A stretch of DNA of 12,964 nucleotides from an uncultured Lachnobacterium sp. (GCA_945971355.1 CAMFPD010000052.1:1-12964), one strand, 5' to 3'. Positions 1 to 7,584 are shown, counted from the first letter of the stretch. Notes: generated by a model not told the origin, from the letters alone. Made by a program: numbers and translations.

Positions 1-699
1 GGACTTGCGGCTGCTAATATTGTGGCAGCAAAGATTGAGAATAGAATATCTGATATAAATATAGTGGCTATACTTACATCAGAAAAGATTAATCAATTGG
101 AGGATTATGAGTACGATATTGTGTTGTCTATGATACCGGGGCACATCAACGACGACAGGGTATTGCAAATATCACCCACGGTCAGCAGTAAGGATGAGAA
201 GGCAATAAGAGATAGATGCGCAGAGCTTAGGTCAGATTACAGTACAGAAAAAAATGAATTTTCTAAGCTGATTGAAGCTAAAAATATAATTTTTATTGAA
301 AAGAAAATCAGTAAAAAGGAAGTCCTGAAAGTAGCCTGTCAGAAGCTGATAGATGACGGCTGTGTCTCAAAGGATTTTCTTAAGGATGTTGTGGAACGAG
401 AAAAGGTGGAATCCACTGCAATAGGTAATGCAATTGCAATTCCACATGGAAAAGCCAATAAGGTAATAACTCCAAAGATTTGTGTGGTGAGGTTAGCGGA
501 GCCACTAAATTGAGGCAACATGAAAGTGGATATAATATTTCTTTTGGCATTAAATTTTGAGAACATGATAACAACAAAAGCCTTTTTCAGGGATTTTACC
601 AGGGTATTAAGCGAGAAAGAGTCACTAGCTGCCATAAAATCAGCCGGAGATAGTCTGGAGCTGGAAGGGGTACTAAAAGCTAAGTTGCACTGGATATGA
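1..699 (+). pseudogene. PRD-type PTS regulator (BglG/MtlR-like), 3' end, EIIB-like + EIIA domains, interrupted by in-frame TGA
   Basis: The reading frame is open from base 1, so the gene starts outside the window. Residues about 1-75 (GLAAANIVAAKIENR..., then DYDIVLSMIPG-like text) resemble the EIIB-Gat-like domain of PRD regulators; its phosphorylatable Cys would lie just before base 1. Residues about 98 onward are a fructose/mannitol-type EIIA domain, with the phospho-acceptor His in AIAIPHGK. The frame stops at TGA 511-513 after AEPLN, exactly where EIIA proteins usually have Trp (PI-x-W). It then continues in the same frame through GNMKVDIIFLLALNF and the rest of the EIIA fold to TGA 697-699. 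Such regulators bind DNA or RNA and are switched by PTS phosphorylation, and this one sits directly upstream of ptsHI. Possible causes are a nonsense mutation, a sequencing error, or two fragments: ATG 520 has a GAGG four bases upstream and might restart translation. The domain call is firm; which sugar it senses is unknown. Confidence 0.8.
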
Positions 700-714
700 T
701 GCATTAATGTATTT

Positions 715-738
715 TTGCACCATGTCTGGTGCAATTTT
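715..738 (+). terminator. Perfect 8-bp hairpin with short T-run, likely terminator of the upstream regulator gene
   Basis: TTGCACCA (715-722) and TGGTGCAA (727-734) are perfect inverted repeats around a TGTC loop, followed by TTTT and, after GCG, a second TTTT. The hairpin begins 15 bases after the stop at 699. The T-run is short, so termination may be partial, and a protein-binding site is the alternative. Confidence 0.55.
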
Positions 739-753
739 GCGTTTTGAGACACA

Positions 754-782
754 TTGAAAAAATTTTACACACAAAGTAAAAT
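754..782 (+). promoter_or_regulatory. Promoter of ptsHI: TTGAAA, 17-bp spacer, TAAAAT
   Basis: The -35 TTGAAA (754-759) and -10 TAAAAT (777-782) are each 5/6 matches to the sigma-A consensus with the ideal 17-bp spacing. The start of transcription would be near 789, about 38 bases before the ptsH start codon. Confidence 0.7.
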
Positions 783-783
783 T
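761..783. promoter_or_regulatory. Palindrome overlapping the ptsHI promoter, candidate operator
   Basis: AATTTTAC (761-768) and GTAAAATT (776-783) are perfect 8-bp arms separated by 7 bp. The palindrome covers nearly all of the spacer and the whole -10 element of the ptsHI promoter. A protein bound here would compete with RNA polymerase. The binding protein is not identifiable from the sequence. Confidence 0.5.
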
Positions 784-826
784 AAATCATCAAATAACGT
801 AAATACTATTTTGGGAGGTAACAATT

Positions 827-1090
827 ATGGTAAGTAAAACAATGGTAGTAAGAGCAGAGGAAGGACTTCACATGAGACCAGCAGGGGTAATTGCAAGAGA
901 GGCTGGCAAATATGATTCAAATGTTTCTATAGTTGTGGGAGATAAGAAAATCAATGCGAAGAGTCTTGTAAACATAATTGCAGCATGCATTAAAAAGGAT
1001 GCAGAGATTACATTTGAGTGTGATGGTCCAGATGAGGAGGAAGCACTTGCAAAAATGGTTGAGCTTGAGGCTGAGAACTTTGGTGATTAA
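827..1090 (+). CDS. ptsH: HPr, phosphocarrier protein of the PTS
   Basis: 87 residues, the usual HPr length. HPr takes a phosphoryl group from Enzyme I on His and passes it to the sugar-specific EIIA domains in the cytoplasm. The active-site His15 lies in GLHMRPAG, and Ser46 in NAKSLVNIIA, the target of HPr kinase/phosphorylase in Firmicutes, is present. This protein can therefore act both in transport and in CcpA-type catabolite control, unlike Crh, which lacks His15. The post-Ser46 helix (LVNIIAACIKKDAE) differs from the Bacillus type (IMGVMSLG) but fits the Lachnospiraceae form. The start is decided by GGGAGG at 813-818, eight bases before ATG 827. ptsI follows after 39 bp in the same unit. 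Confidence 0.95.
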   Translation: MVSKTMVVRAEEGLHMRPAGVIAREAGKYDSNVSIVVGDKKINAKSLVNIIAACIKKDAEITFECDGPDEEEALAKMVELEAENFGD

Positions 1091-1129
1091 ATAAAGTTTG
1101 ATGATTTGATGAAGGGAAGGGCATTCACA

Positions 1130-2827
1130 ATGTATAAGGGTATAGCAGGTTCAGAAGGAATCGGAATAGGTAAAGTAGTAATAATTGAAGAGCATGAGGT
1201 TGTAATCGATGATAGGACTATATCTGATACAGAGGCGGAGATTAACCGAGTAAGAGAAGGAATTGAGAAATTTGTAGCTGATACAACTGCAATGGCAGAT
1301 AAGATGGAGGCCACAGTAGGGGCTAAGGACGCAGATATTCTTCGTGGACATATTATGCTGCTTCAGGATCCTACAATAGAAGAGCAGATTGTAGATTTAA
1401 TCAATAACGAAAAGGTTAATGCTGAGAAAGCTTTGGATCAGGTATTGGAGCAGACAGCTGAACTATTTTCGCAGATTCCAGATGAGCTTTTACAGCAGAG
1501 AGCAACGGATTTGAGAGATATTAAAGGACGAATCCTAAAGATTTTGCTAGGAATTGAAGAACAGGATATTTCTGATGTCCCAGAAGGGACTGTGCTTGTA
1601 GCAAGGGACTTGACACCATCTATGACGGCAGGAATAATACCGGAAAAGATTGCGGGTGTATTAACAGAGGTGGGAGGAAGAACCTCTCACTCAGCTATTC
1701 TTGCAAGAGCAATGGAAATTCCAGCAGTACTTAGTATAGAAGCTATATGCTCTCAGGTGAAAAACGGAGACACTGTTGTCCTAAACGGAACAACTGGTGA
1801 AGCCATTGTGAATCCAGATGAAGAGACAATTGCTGTATATGAAAAAATGCTGGAAGATTACAGAAAAGAACGTGAACTCTTAAAGCAATATACAGGTAAG
1901 CCAACTGTCTCAAAGGATGGAACAAAGGTAGAACTGGTATGTAATATAGGAAAACCAGAGGATGCAAAGAAGGCTGTGGAATGTGACGGGGAAGGAATTG
2001 GCCTTTTCAGAACAGAGTTCCTCTTTATGGATAGAGATGCAATTCCCACAGAGGAGGAGCAGTTTGAGGCATACAAGTCAGTAGCTGAGACAATGGCAGA
2101 AAAACCTGTAATCATTCGTACTCTTGATATTGGTGGAGATAAGGAAATACCATATCTGGGCTTGGAGAAGGAGGAGAATCCATTCCTTGGATTTAGAGCA
2201 ATCAGATTTTGTCTTCAGAGAAGAGATATCTATGAGACACAGCTTAGAGCATTAGTGAGAGCAAGCGCATTTGGCAGGATAAAGGTTATGATTCCACTTG
2301 TGACAGGTGTAGATGAGCTTCGTCAGGTGAAAGCGATAGTTGCAGATATTATGAAAGAATACGATGCTGCAGGTGTTGAATATAATAAGAAGCTTCAGAT
2401 AGGTGTGATGATGGAGACACCAGCTGCATGCCTTATGGCAGATGTACTTGCCAAGGAAGCAGATTTCTTCTCAATAGGAACAAATGACCTTACTGGATAT
2501 ACAATGGCAGTAGACAGAGGAAATGCCAAGGTTGCATACCTTTATTCGGCATATAACCCAGCAGTATTACGTGCAATTAAGAGGATAATTGAGTGTGGAA
2601 AACAGGAAGGAATCATGGTAGGTATGTGCGGAGAAGCAGCAGCAGATCCAAAGCTTATCCCTCTCCTTTTGGCATTTGGATTAGATGAATTTTCTGTTAG
2701 CGCAACAAGTGTGTTAAGGACAAGGAAGAACATATCAGAGAATGATAGTGCACAGTGCAGGGAGCTTGCTGATAAGGTTATGCAGTGTACAACTGAGGAA
2801 GAAGTACTGAATATATTAACAAAATAA
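1130..2827 (+). CDS. ptsI: PTS Enzyme I (phosphoenolpyruvate-protein phosphotransferase)
   Basis: 565 residues from ATG 1130, normal for Enzyme I. It autophosphorylates from PEP and passes the phosphate to HPr. An N-terminal EI domain (MYKGIAGSEGIGIGKV...) is followed by the swivelling His domain with the phospho-His at residue 187 in GGRTSHSAILAR, then a PEP-utilising TIM barrel. That barrel holds the EI signature around residue 450 (FFSIGTNDLTGYTMAVDRGN) and the catalytic Cys500 in GMCGEAA. I chose ATG 1130 because GAAGGGAAGGG (1111-1121) is well placed before it and family members begin MYKGIA; the longer TTG start at 1106 adds eight unfamiliar residues. It is co-transcribed with ptsH and ends at a strong terminator. 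Confidence 0.95.
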   Translation: MYKGIAGSEGIGIGKVVIIEEHEVVIDDRTISDTEAEINRVREGIEKFVADTTAMADKMEATVGAKDADILRGHIMLLQDPTIEEQIVDLINNEKVNAEKALDQVLEQTAELFSQIPDELLQQRATDLRDIKGRILKILLGIEEQDISDVPEGTVLVARDLTPSMTAGIIPEKIAGVLTEVGGRTSHSAILARAMEIPAVLSIEAICSQVKNGDTVVLNGTTGEAIVNPDEETIAVYEKMLEDYRKERELLKQYTGKPTVSKDGTKVELVCNIGKPEDAKKAVECDGEGIGLFRTEFLFMDRDAIPTEEEQFEAYKSVAETMAEKPVIIRTLDIGGDKEIPYLGLEKEENPFLGFRAIRFCLQRRDIYETQLRALVRASAFGRIKVMIPLVTGVDELRQVKAIVADIMKEYDAAGVEYNKKLQIGVMMETPAACLMADVLAKEADFFSIGTNDLTGYTMAVDRGNAKVAYLYSAYNPAVLRAIKRIIECGKQEGIMVGMCGEAAADPKLIPLLLAFGLDEFSVSATSVLRTRKNISENDSAQCRELADKVMQCTTEEEVLNILTK

Positions 2828-2833
2828 GCATAG

Positions 2834-2890
2834 TTTTCCACTAAAAAACGTGGAAAAAGTGGAAAAGTGGTACGCAAGTACCACTTTTTT
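2834..2890 (+). terminator. Terminator of ptsHI, with tandem GTGGAAAA repeats forming alternative stems
   Basis: The main hairpin pairs AAAAGTGGTAC (2863-2873) with GTACCACTTTT (2878-2888) around a GCAA loop and runs into six Ts, a strong intrinsic terminator. Just before it, TTTTCCAC (2834-2841) pairs with GTGGAAAA (2850-2857). GTGGAAAA occurs twice in tandem (2850, 2859) plus a third GTGG at 2867, so several stems compete. Confidence 0.85.
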
Positions 2891-2937
2891 GTTACAAAAT
2901 ATATTGTCCTGAGTATTTAGGGCTATAAAAATAATTT

Positions 2938-2979
2938 AGAACCAATTATAGAAAAAAGCTTCTTGTTGGTTCTTTTTTT
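2938..2979 (+). terminator. Second hairpin with seven Ts, backup terminator or bidirectional barrier
   Basis: AGAACCAA (2938-2945) pairs perfectly with TTGGTTCT (2966-2973), followed by Ts to 2979. The 20-nt loop can form a small inner AGAA/TTCT stem. No T-box or SAM-riboswitch core was found around it. Its 3' arm overlaps the -35 of the next promoter. Confidence 0.5.
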
Positions 2980-2990
2980 ATGTGTATAAT
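2963..2990 (+). promoter_or_regulatory. Candidate promoter of the mccB-metNIQ operon
   Basis: A perfect TATAAT lies at 2985-2990, with a weaker TTGTTG -35 at 2963-2968 and a 16-bp spacer. Transcription would start near 2997, giving a leader of roughly 75 bases before the mccB-like gene. Confidence 0.6.
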
Positions 2991-3014
2991 AATCACTATC
3001 AACAAAACATATAA

Positions 3015-3035
3015 TTCATATCGGATTGATATGAA
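3015..3035. promoter_or_regulatory. Palindrome in the leader of the mccB-like gene, candidate operator
   Basis: TTCATATC (3015-3022) and GATATGAA (3028-3035) are perfect 8-bp arms around GGATT. The site begins about 18 bp after the predicted transcription start. No T-run follows, so it is more likely a DNA operator than a terminator. A LysR-type regulator or a sulfur-responsive repressor are possible binders. Confidence 0.45.
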
Positions 3036-3071
3036 ATCAAAGAAAAAAATGTAAAGAAAGTGAATGAGAGA

Positions 3072-4247
3072 ATGAGTCTTAATAAGGATATAAAAATTTC
3101 AACAAAATTAATTCATGGAGGCATAAGTGGTGATGAACTCACTGGAGCAGTAAATGTTCCAATTTACCAGACCAGTACATATGCACAGACAACACCTGGA
3201 GAAAATAAGGGTTATGAATATTCCAGATCAGGAAATCCAACCAGGAGAGCACTTGAGGAGCTGATTGCAGAGTTGGAAGATGGAACACAGGGTTTTGCTT
3301 TCGCATCTGGACTTGCTGCAATATCCACAGTGTTAAGCCTGTTTGAACAGGGAGATGAAATAATAATTTCAAATGATGTGTACGGTGGAACCTTCAGATT
3401 ATTAGATAAAGTATTTAACAGATTTGGTTTTAAATATCATCAGGTAAATACATCTAATGAAAAAGAAATCGAAGCAGCTATCAATCCAAAGGTAAAGGCA
3501 ATCTACATAGAGACACCTACAAATCCTCTACTTGGAATTACAGATTTAAGTCTTGTTGCAGAAATTGCAAAAAAGCATGAACTTCTTTCTATAGTAGATA
3601 ACACATTCTACACACCATATATCCAGAAGCCATTGGATTTTGGAATAGATATTGTACTTCATAGTGCGACAAAGTATCTGGGAGGGCACAGTGATTTAAT
3701 TGCAGGGCTTGTTGTTGTAAATGATGAAAAAATAGCAGAGCGTGTAGGATTTTTACAGAATTCCATAGGTGCAGTGCTCTCGCCATTCGATTCGTTTTTA
3801 CTTATCAGAGGAATTAAGACACTGGGAGTCAGATTAGACAGACATGTAAGCAATGCAGAAAAAATTGTGAAAGCACTGACAGAGTCAGAAGATGTAAAGA
3901 AGGTTTACTATCCGGGACTTAGCAGTCATCCAGGGTATGAGGTAAACAAGAAACAGGCAAGAAATGGTGGTGCAATGATTTCATTTGAGCTGACAGACGG
4001 ACATGATACAAATGAGCTGTTCAGAAGTCTGGAGATAATCACATTGGCAGAAAGCCTTGGTGGTGTTGAGTCATTAATAGAGCATCCAGCCTCAATGACA
4101 CATGCATCAATTCCAAAGGAGATACGTGAGGCAGCAGGGCTTGGAGATGGTCTGCTTCGACTGTCAGTTGGAATTGAGGATGCAGATGATTTAATTGCAG
4201 ATTTATTAAATGCAATTGTTAAATCAAGAACAGCTGAGGAAAAATAA
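3072..4247 (+). CDS. mccB: Cystathionine gamma-lyase / homocysteine gamma-lyase (MccB-like), PLP enzyme
   Basis: 391 residues from ATG 3072, a Cys/Met-metabolism PLP enzyme of fold type I. Landmarks are TKLIHGG at the N-terminus, YEYSRSGNPTR (48-58, cofactor phosphate contact from the neighbouring subunit), DNTF (176-179) with the PLP-ring Asp, and the Schiff-base Lys201 in HSATKYLGGHSD. As far as I recall it, Bacillus MccB (YrhB) is matched closely (HGGI-x-GDE-x-TGAV, STY...GYEYSR-x-x-NPTR). This favours cleavage of cystathionine to cysteine, 2-oxobutyrate and ammonia over gamma-synthase, though MetB/MetC-type activity cannot be excluded from sequence. The start is uncertain: GTG 3060 is in frame four codons upstream, and neither start has a strong ribosome site (AAAGAAAG at 3053-3060). 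metN follows after 16 bp, tying the lyase to methionine uptake. Confidence 0.88.
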   Translation: MSLNKDIKISTKLIHGGISGDELTGAVNVPIYQTSTYAQTTPGENKGYEYSRSGNPTRRALEELIAELEDGTQGFAFASGLAAISTVLSLFEQGDEIIISNDVYGGTFRLLDKVFNRFGFKYHQVNTSNEKEIEAAINPKVKAIYIETPTNPLLGITDLSLVAEIAKKHELLSIVDNTFYTPYIQKPLDFGIDIVLHSATKYLGGHSDLIAGLVVVNDEKIAERVGFLQNSIGAVLSPFDSFLLIRGIKTLGVRLDRHVSNAEKIVKALTESEDVKKVYYPGLSSHPGYEVNKKQARNGGAMISFELTDGHDTNELFRSLEIITLAESLGGVESLIEHPASMTHASIPKEIREAAGLGDGLLRLSVGIEDADDLIADLLNAIVKSRTAEEK

Positions 4248-4263
4248 ATCGGAGGAAAATCCA

Positions 4264-5289
4264 ATGAGCAAGAAAGAACCAATTTATATACTCAACAATG
4301 TATCAAAGATATTTCAGGACAAAAACTCAAGAACAGTTGCAGTAGATGATGTAAGTTTTGAGATTAATAAAGGTGAGATTTTTGGAATTATTGGAATGAG
4401 TGGTGCTGGAAAAAGCACATTGGTCAGAACCTTAAACCGTTTAGAGGAAGTATCAGAGGGCCAGGTTATATTTGACGGAAAAGAGCTTGGAAAGCTGAAC
4501 AATAAAGAACTCAGAAGCACTAGAAAAGAAATCGCCATGATATTTCAGGGATTCAACCTGCTGTTACAGAAAAATGTTCTGGCAAATGTGGTTTTACCAT
4601 TAAAGCTTGCAGGGATACCTAAGAAGGAAAGAGAAGAAAAAGGCCTCGAAATGCTCAAGGTAGTAGGATTAGAGGAAAAAGCCAAGGTGTATCCGGCACA
4701 GTTATCTGGTGGACAAAAGCAGAGAGTAGCAATTGCAAGAGCATTAGCCATGAATCCAAAGGTGCTTTTGTGTGACGAGGCAACAAGCGCGCTTGACCCA
4801 AAGATGACAGAGGAAGTGTTAAAGCTTCTGCAGGAGATAAATGAAACACTGGATTTGACAGTGATAATTATCACACATGAAATGAGTGTTATCGAAAAAA
4901 TCTGCGATAGAGTAGCAATTATTGACCATGGAAAGCTTGCGGAAATTGGTGATGTTAAGGAGATTTTCTCAAGTCCAAAATCAAGTGCCGCGAAGCATTT
5001 GGTACTCCCGGCACTCACAGGTGAAAATCCGTTTGATATGACTGATAAGAAATGTTACAGGTTAGTATTTGATGGCAGGTCAGCAACGGAGCCAGTTATA
5101 GCAAATCTCGTAAAAGAGACAGGAAAGTATGTAAATATATTGAGTGCAAATACCCGAAGTGTGGGTGGAGTTGGTTATGGACAGATGATAGTTGAATTCC
5201 CAGAGGATATAAAAGATCAAAGAGTTGTGCTCGAGTATTTCAATAAAATCGGAATGAATCCGATGGAAGTCAGCAAGGCGGTGAAATAA
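4264..5289 (+). CDS. metN: Methionine ABC importer, ATP-binding protein with NIL sensor domain
   Basis: 341 residues from ATG 4264, preceded by GGAGGAAAA at 4251-4259. This start avoids the longer frame that would overlap the upstream gene. ABC ATPase motifs: Walker A GMSGAGKST (44-52), Q-loop Gln95, signature LSGGQ (147-151), Walker B with DE at 171-172 and H-loop His205. A C-terminal ACT-like NIL domain (about 265-341, ending IGMNPMEVSKAVK) is the feature that in MetN proteins binds methionine and trans-inhibits transport when the cell is replete. The gene lies in the canonical order ATPase, permease, lipoprotein. The permease start codon overlaps this stop (TAATG at 5287-5291). Substrate is inferred to be methionine, possibly also other sulfur compounds. 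Confidence 0.93.
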   Translation: MSKKEPIYILNNVSKIFQDKNSRTVAVDDVSFEINKGEIFGIIGMSGAGKSTLVRTLNRLEEVSEGQVIFDGKELGKLNNKELRSTRKEIAMIFQGFNLLLQKNVLANVVLPLKLAGIPKKEREEKGLEMLKVVGLEEKAKVYPAQLSGGQKQRVAIARALAMNPKVLLCDEATSALDPKMTEEVLKLLQEINETLDLTVIIITHEMSVIEKICDRVAIIDHGKLAEIGDVKEIFSSPKSSAAKHLVLPALTGENPFDMTDKKCYRLVFDGRSATEPVIANLVKETGKYVNILSANTRSVGGVGYGQMIVEFPEDIKDQRVVLEYFNKIGMNPMEVSKAVK

Positions 5290-5939
5290 TGCAGAATACA
5301 TTTCAGTTAATATTACAGGGAACATTTGAAACTCTGGAAATGACGTTGATATCTACAGTGTTGGCATATTTGTTTGGCTTACCATATGGAATCCTGCTCA
5401 AGGTCACAGGTAAGGGTGAGATATTGGAAAACAAGGTAGTGCATGGAATACTTGCAACAATTGCAAATATTGTAAGGCCTATTCCATTTATGATTTTGCT
5501 GGTATTTCTCATTCCATTTACCCGATTGATTGTAGGAACATCCCTTGGAACAGAAGCCAGTATTGTTCCATTGACAGTAGGCTCGATTCCGATGGTTGCC
5601 AGAATGGTGGAACAATCACTGAATGAGATACCAGAAGGAATTGTTGAGGCGGCTAAATCAATGGGCGCAAGCCCATGGGAAATAATAGTACATTTTTTAA
5701 TACCAGAAGCATTGCCATCACTTGTATCAGGATCACTCATTAATATGATTACAATTTTGGGATACAGTGCAATGGCAGGTTATATAGGAGGCGGAGGCCT
5801 TGGAGCAATTGCATTGAACTATGGATACTACAGATATAAATCAAATATTTTGTTAATTACAATTGTCGTACTCATAGTTATCGTTCAGATATTCCAGGAA
5901 AGTGGAACAAAGCTTTCTAAGAAAATAAAACATTCATAA
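5289..5939 (+). CDS. metI: Methionine ABC importer, permease
   Basis: 216 residues, typical for MetI. About five hydrophobic segments (roughly 15-38, 52-82, 90-106, 144-176, 186-203) form the membrane channel. The cytoplasmic coupling loop that docks on MetN is the EAA motif at about 120-140 (EAAKSMGASPWEIIVHFLIP). Translation is probably coupled to metN, whose stop TAA at 5287-5289 shares one base with this ATG. metQ follows after 37 bp. It works as a dimer with a MetN dimer. Confidence 0.93.
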   Translation: MQNTFQLILQGTFETLEMTLISTVLAYLFGLPYGILLKVTGKGEILENKVVHGILATIANIVRPIPFMILLVFLIPFTRLIVGTSLGTEASIVPLTVGSIPMVARMVEQSLNEIPEGIVEAAKSMGASPWEIIVHFLIPEALPSLVSGSLINMITILGYSAMAGYIGGGGLGAIALNYGYYRYKSNILLITIVVLIVIVQIFQESGTKLSKKIKHS

Positions 5940-5976
5940 AAATAAATCAAATAAAGAGAAAAGAGAGGAAAAGAAT

Positions 5977-6882
5977 ATGAAAAAGAATTTTTTGAAGAAC
6001 ACAATTTTATCAACAGTAGTAGCAGTTACAGCATTAAGTGCAGTAGGATGCGGAACAGACTCATCAAAGGATGCAGCAGATAGCAGCGCACAGTCAAATG
6101 ATGCAAATGTAGAGCAGGAATCAGAAAGCACTGCACAAAGCACCAATGAAGCAACAACAATTACAGTAGGTGCAAACATTACACCACATTCAGAGTTGCT
6201 GTATGAGGCACAGAAAATCCTTGCAAAAGAGGGTATCAATCTTGAAGTTGTAGAGATTGAGGACAGCACAACACCAAATACAGGTGTATTCGAAGGAACA
6301 CTGGATGCAAACTTTTTCCAGCATGTACCATACTTAGAGAATTGGGATGAGGAAAACGGTGCAGATCTTGTATCAATCGGAGCAGTACATTACGAGCCAT
6401 TTGGAGTTTACTCAAAAAATATTACATCATTAGATGAGCTTGAGGATGGTGCTAAGATTGCCGTTCCAAATAACCCAACAAACGAGGCAAGAGCACTCTT
6501 ATTATTAGAGCAGGAAGGAATCATCAAGTTAGCAGATGGTGCTGGAATCGAGGCAACAATCAACGACATCGTGGAAAATCCAAAGAACGTTAGCTTTGTA
6601 GAAATAGATCCAGCACAGCTTGTTAATGCACTTCCTGATGTGTCAGCTGCAGTAATTAACGGAAATTATGCACTTGAAGGCGGTTTAAGTGTTGGAAAAG
6701 ATGCTTTAGCAGTAGAGGCAAATGACGGACTTGCAGCAGAGACATATGCAAATATCATCGCAACAAGAGAGGCAAACAAAGATAACCCAGCACTTCTCAG
6801 ACTTGTAGAAGTACTTCAGAGTGATGAAATCAAGGAATATATTGAAGCAAACTATGATGGAGCAGTTGTACCAGTAAAATAG
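5977..6882 (+). CDS. metQ: Methionine-binding lipoprotein (NlpA/MetQ family)
   Basis: 301 residues. A type II signal peptide (MKKNFLKNTILS, hydrophobic stretch, then AVGC) puts the lipidated Cys at residue 25. A Ser/Asp/Glu-rich linker to about residue 55 tethers the binding domain to the outer face of the membrane. The mature part has the NlpA/MetQ landmarks: TVGANITPHSELL at the start of the fold, FFQHVPYL (about 109-116), and IAVPNNPTNEARALLLL (about 165-181). It captures the substrate and delivers it to MetI. Ribosome site AGAGAGGAAAA lies just before ATG 5977. No terminator follows, so transcription may continue into the next two genes. Confidence 0.93.
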   Translation: MKKNFLKNTILSTVVAVTALSAVGCGTDSSKDAADSSAQSNDANVEQESESTAQSTNEATTITVGANITPHSELLYEAQKILAKEGINLEVVEIEDSTTPNTGVFEGTLDANFFQHVPYLENWDEENGADLVSIGAVHYEPFGVYSKNITSLDELEDGAKIAVPNNPTNEARALLLLEQEGIIKLADGAGIEATINDIVENPKNVSFVEIDPAQLVNALPDVSAAVINGNYALEGGLSVGKDALAVEANDGLAAETYANIIATREANKDNPALLRLVEVLQSDEIKEYIEANYDGAVVPVK

Positions 6883-6994
6883 TCATATAGACTAGTCAGA
6901 TAAACAGTTAAATAAAAGGTTTACATGAAGTAAAGTGTTATATCACATGAGAAATAGTTAATAAAATGAATTTAAAATATAGGAGGATATGAAA

Positions 6995-7549
6995 ATGGCA
7001 AGAATCAAATTATTGGAGCTGGAGGAGACAACAGGAGCAGAGAGAGAAAGATATGAGGAGTTAGCAGGAAGAAATGCAGTGACAAACATGAAGAGAGGTC
7101 TTCTTCAGGACGCTGCAACATATGATGCATTCATGGGATGGTATACATCATGGAACAGATTGGTTCAGGTGATATCTGAGAGAGAGGCAACAATTTATGC
7201 ACATGCAATCTCTACAACAAACAGCTGCATGCTCTGCTCATTATTTTTCATCAGCGACTTAAAGGCACTTGGAATTGATCCACAGAACTTTGAGACAACA
7301 GAGAGGGAGCAGTTACTTGTGGAGCTTGGACAGCAGATTGTAAAGGACCCAACAGCTGTATCAGATGAGTTGTTTGATAGACTTCGTAAATATTGGAAAG
7401 ACAATGAGCTTGTAGTAATCGTAGGCTTTGCATCACAGATGATTGCAACAAATAACTTCAACTCTGTATTCCAGATTGATATTGATAAGAGACTTCTCCC
7501 AATCAAGGGAGAGTTCAAGCCTGCTACATGGAGAGCAGCAAATAACTAA
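6995..7549 (+). CDS. Carboxymuconolactone decarboxylase / AhpD-like family protein with CxxC
   Basis: 184 residues from ATG 6995, chosen because AGGAGG (6981-6986) is eight bases upstream; the ATG at 6989 is too close. The core IYAHAISTTNSCMLCSLFF carries Cys78-x-x-Cys81 on the helix used for peroxide or disulfide chemistry in AhpD-type proteins. The usual His four residues after the second Cys is Phe85 here, and an acidic residue upstream (Glu62/Glu64) could be the AhpD Glu equivalent. A classical AhpD relay is therefore doubtful, and a thiol-disulfide or redox-sensing role is only inferred. It lies between metQ and an Fe-type alcohol dehydrogenase on the same strand, 35 bp before the latter, without an evident terminator or strong promoter. 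Substrate unknown. Confidence 0.75.
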   Translation: MARIKLLELEETTGAERERYEELAGRNAVTNMKRGLLQDAATYDAFMGWYTSWNRLVQVISEREATIYAHAISTTNSCMLCSLFFISDLKALGIDPQNFETTEREQLLVELGQQIVKDPTAVSDELFDRLRKYWKDNELVVIVGFASQMIATNNFNSVFQIDIDKRLLPIKGEFKPATWRAANN

Positions 7550-7584
7550 TCCGGTGGATTAGAGAAAGAAGAGGATGTGGAACA

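Noticed and set aside
511..513. TGA read as Trp or selenocysteine (recoding)
   Set aside because: TGA closes other frames here, including this one at 697-699 and the leader ORF. TGG is used normally for Trp. EIIA proteins do not use selenocysteine at this place. No hairpin follows directly.
1106..1129. Longer Enzyme I with a TTG start at 1106
   Set aside because: The extra eight residues are not seen in the family, and they overlap the ribosome binding site that serves ATG 1130.
2828..3071. T-box or SAM riboswitch in front of the mccB-metNIQ operon
   Set aside because: The region has terminator-like hairpins, but I could not find the T-box core (AGGGTGGNACCGCG) or the SAM-I core sequence. 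The second hairpin also lies upstream of the best promoter.
6920..6934. TTTAC and GTAAA inverted repeat before the CMD-like gene, resembling the ptsHI palindrome
   Set aside because: Arms are only 5 bp and AT-rich, the spacer differs (5 instead of 7), and no convincing promoter goes with it. Likely chance.
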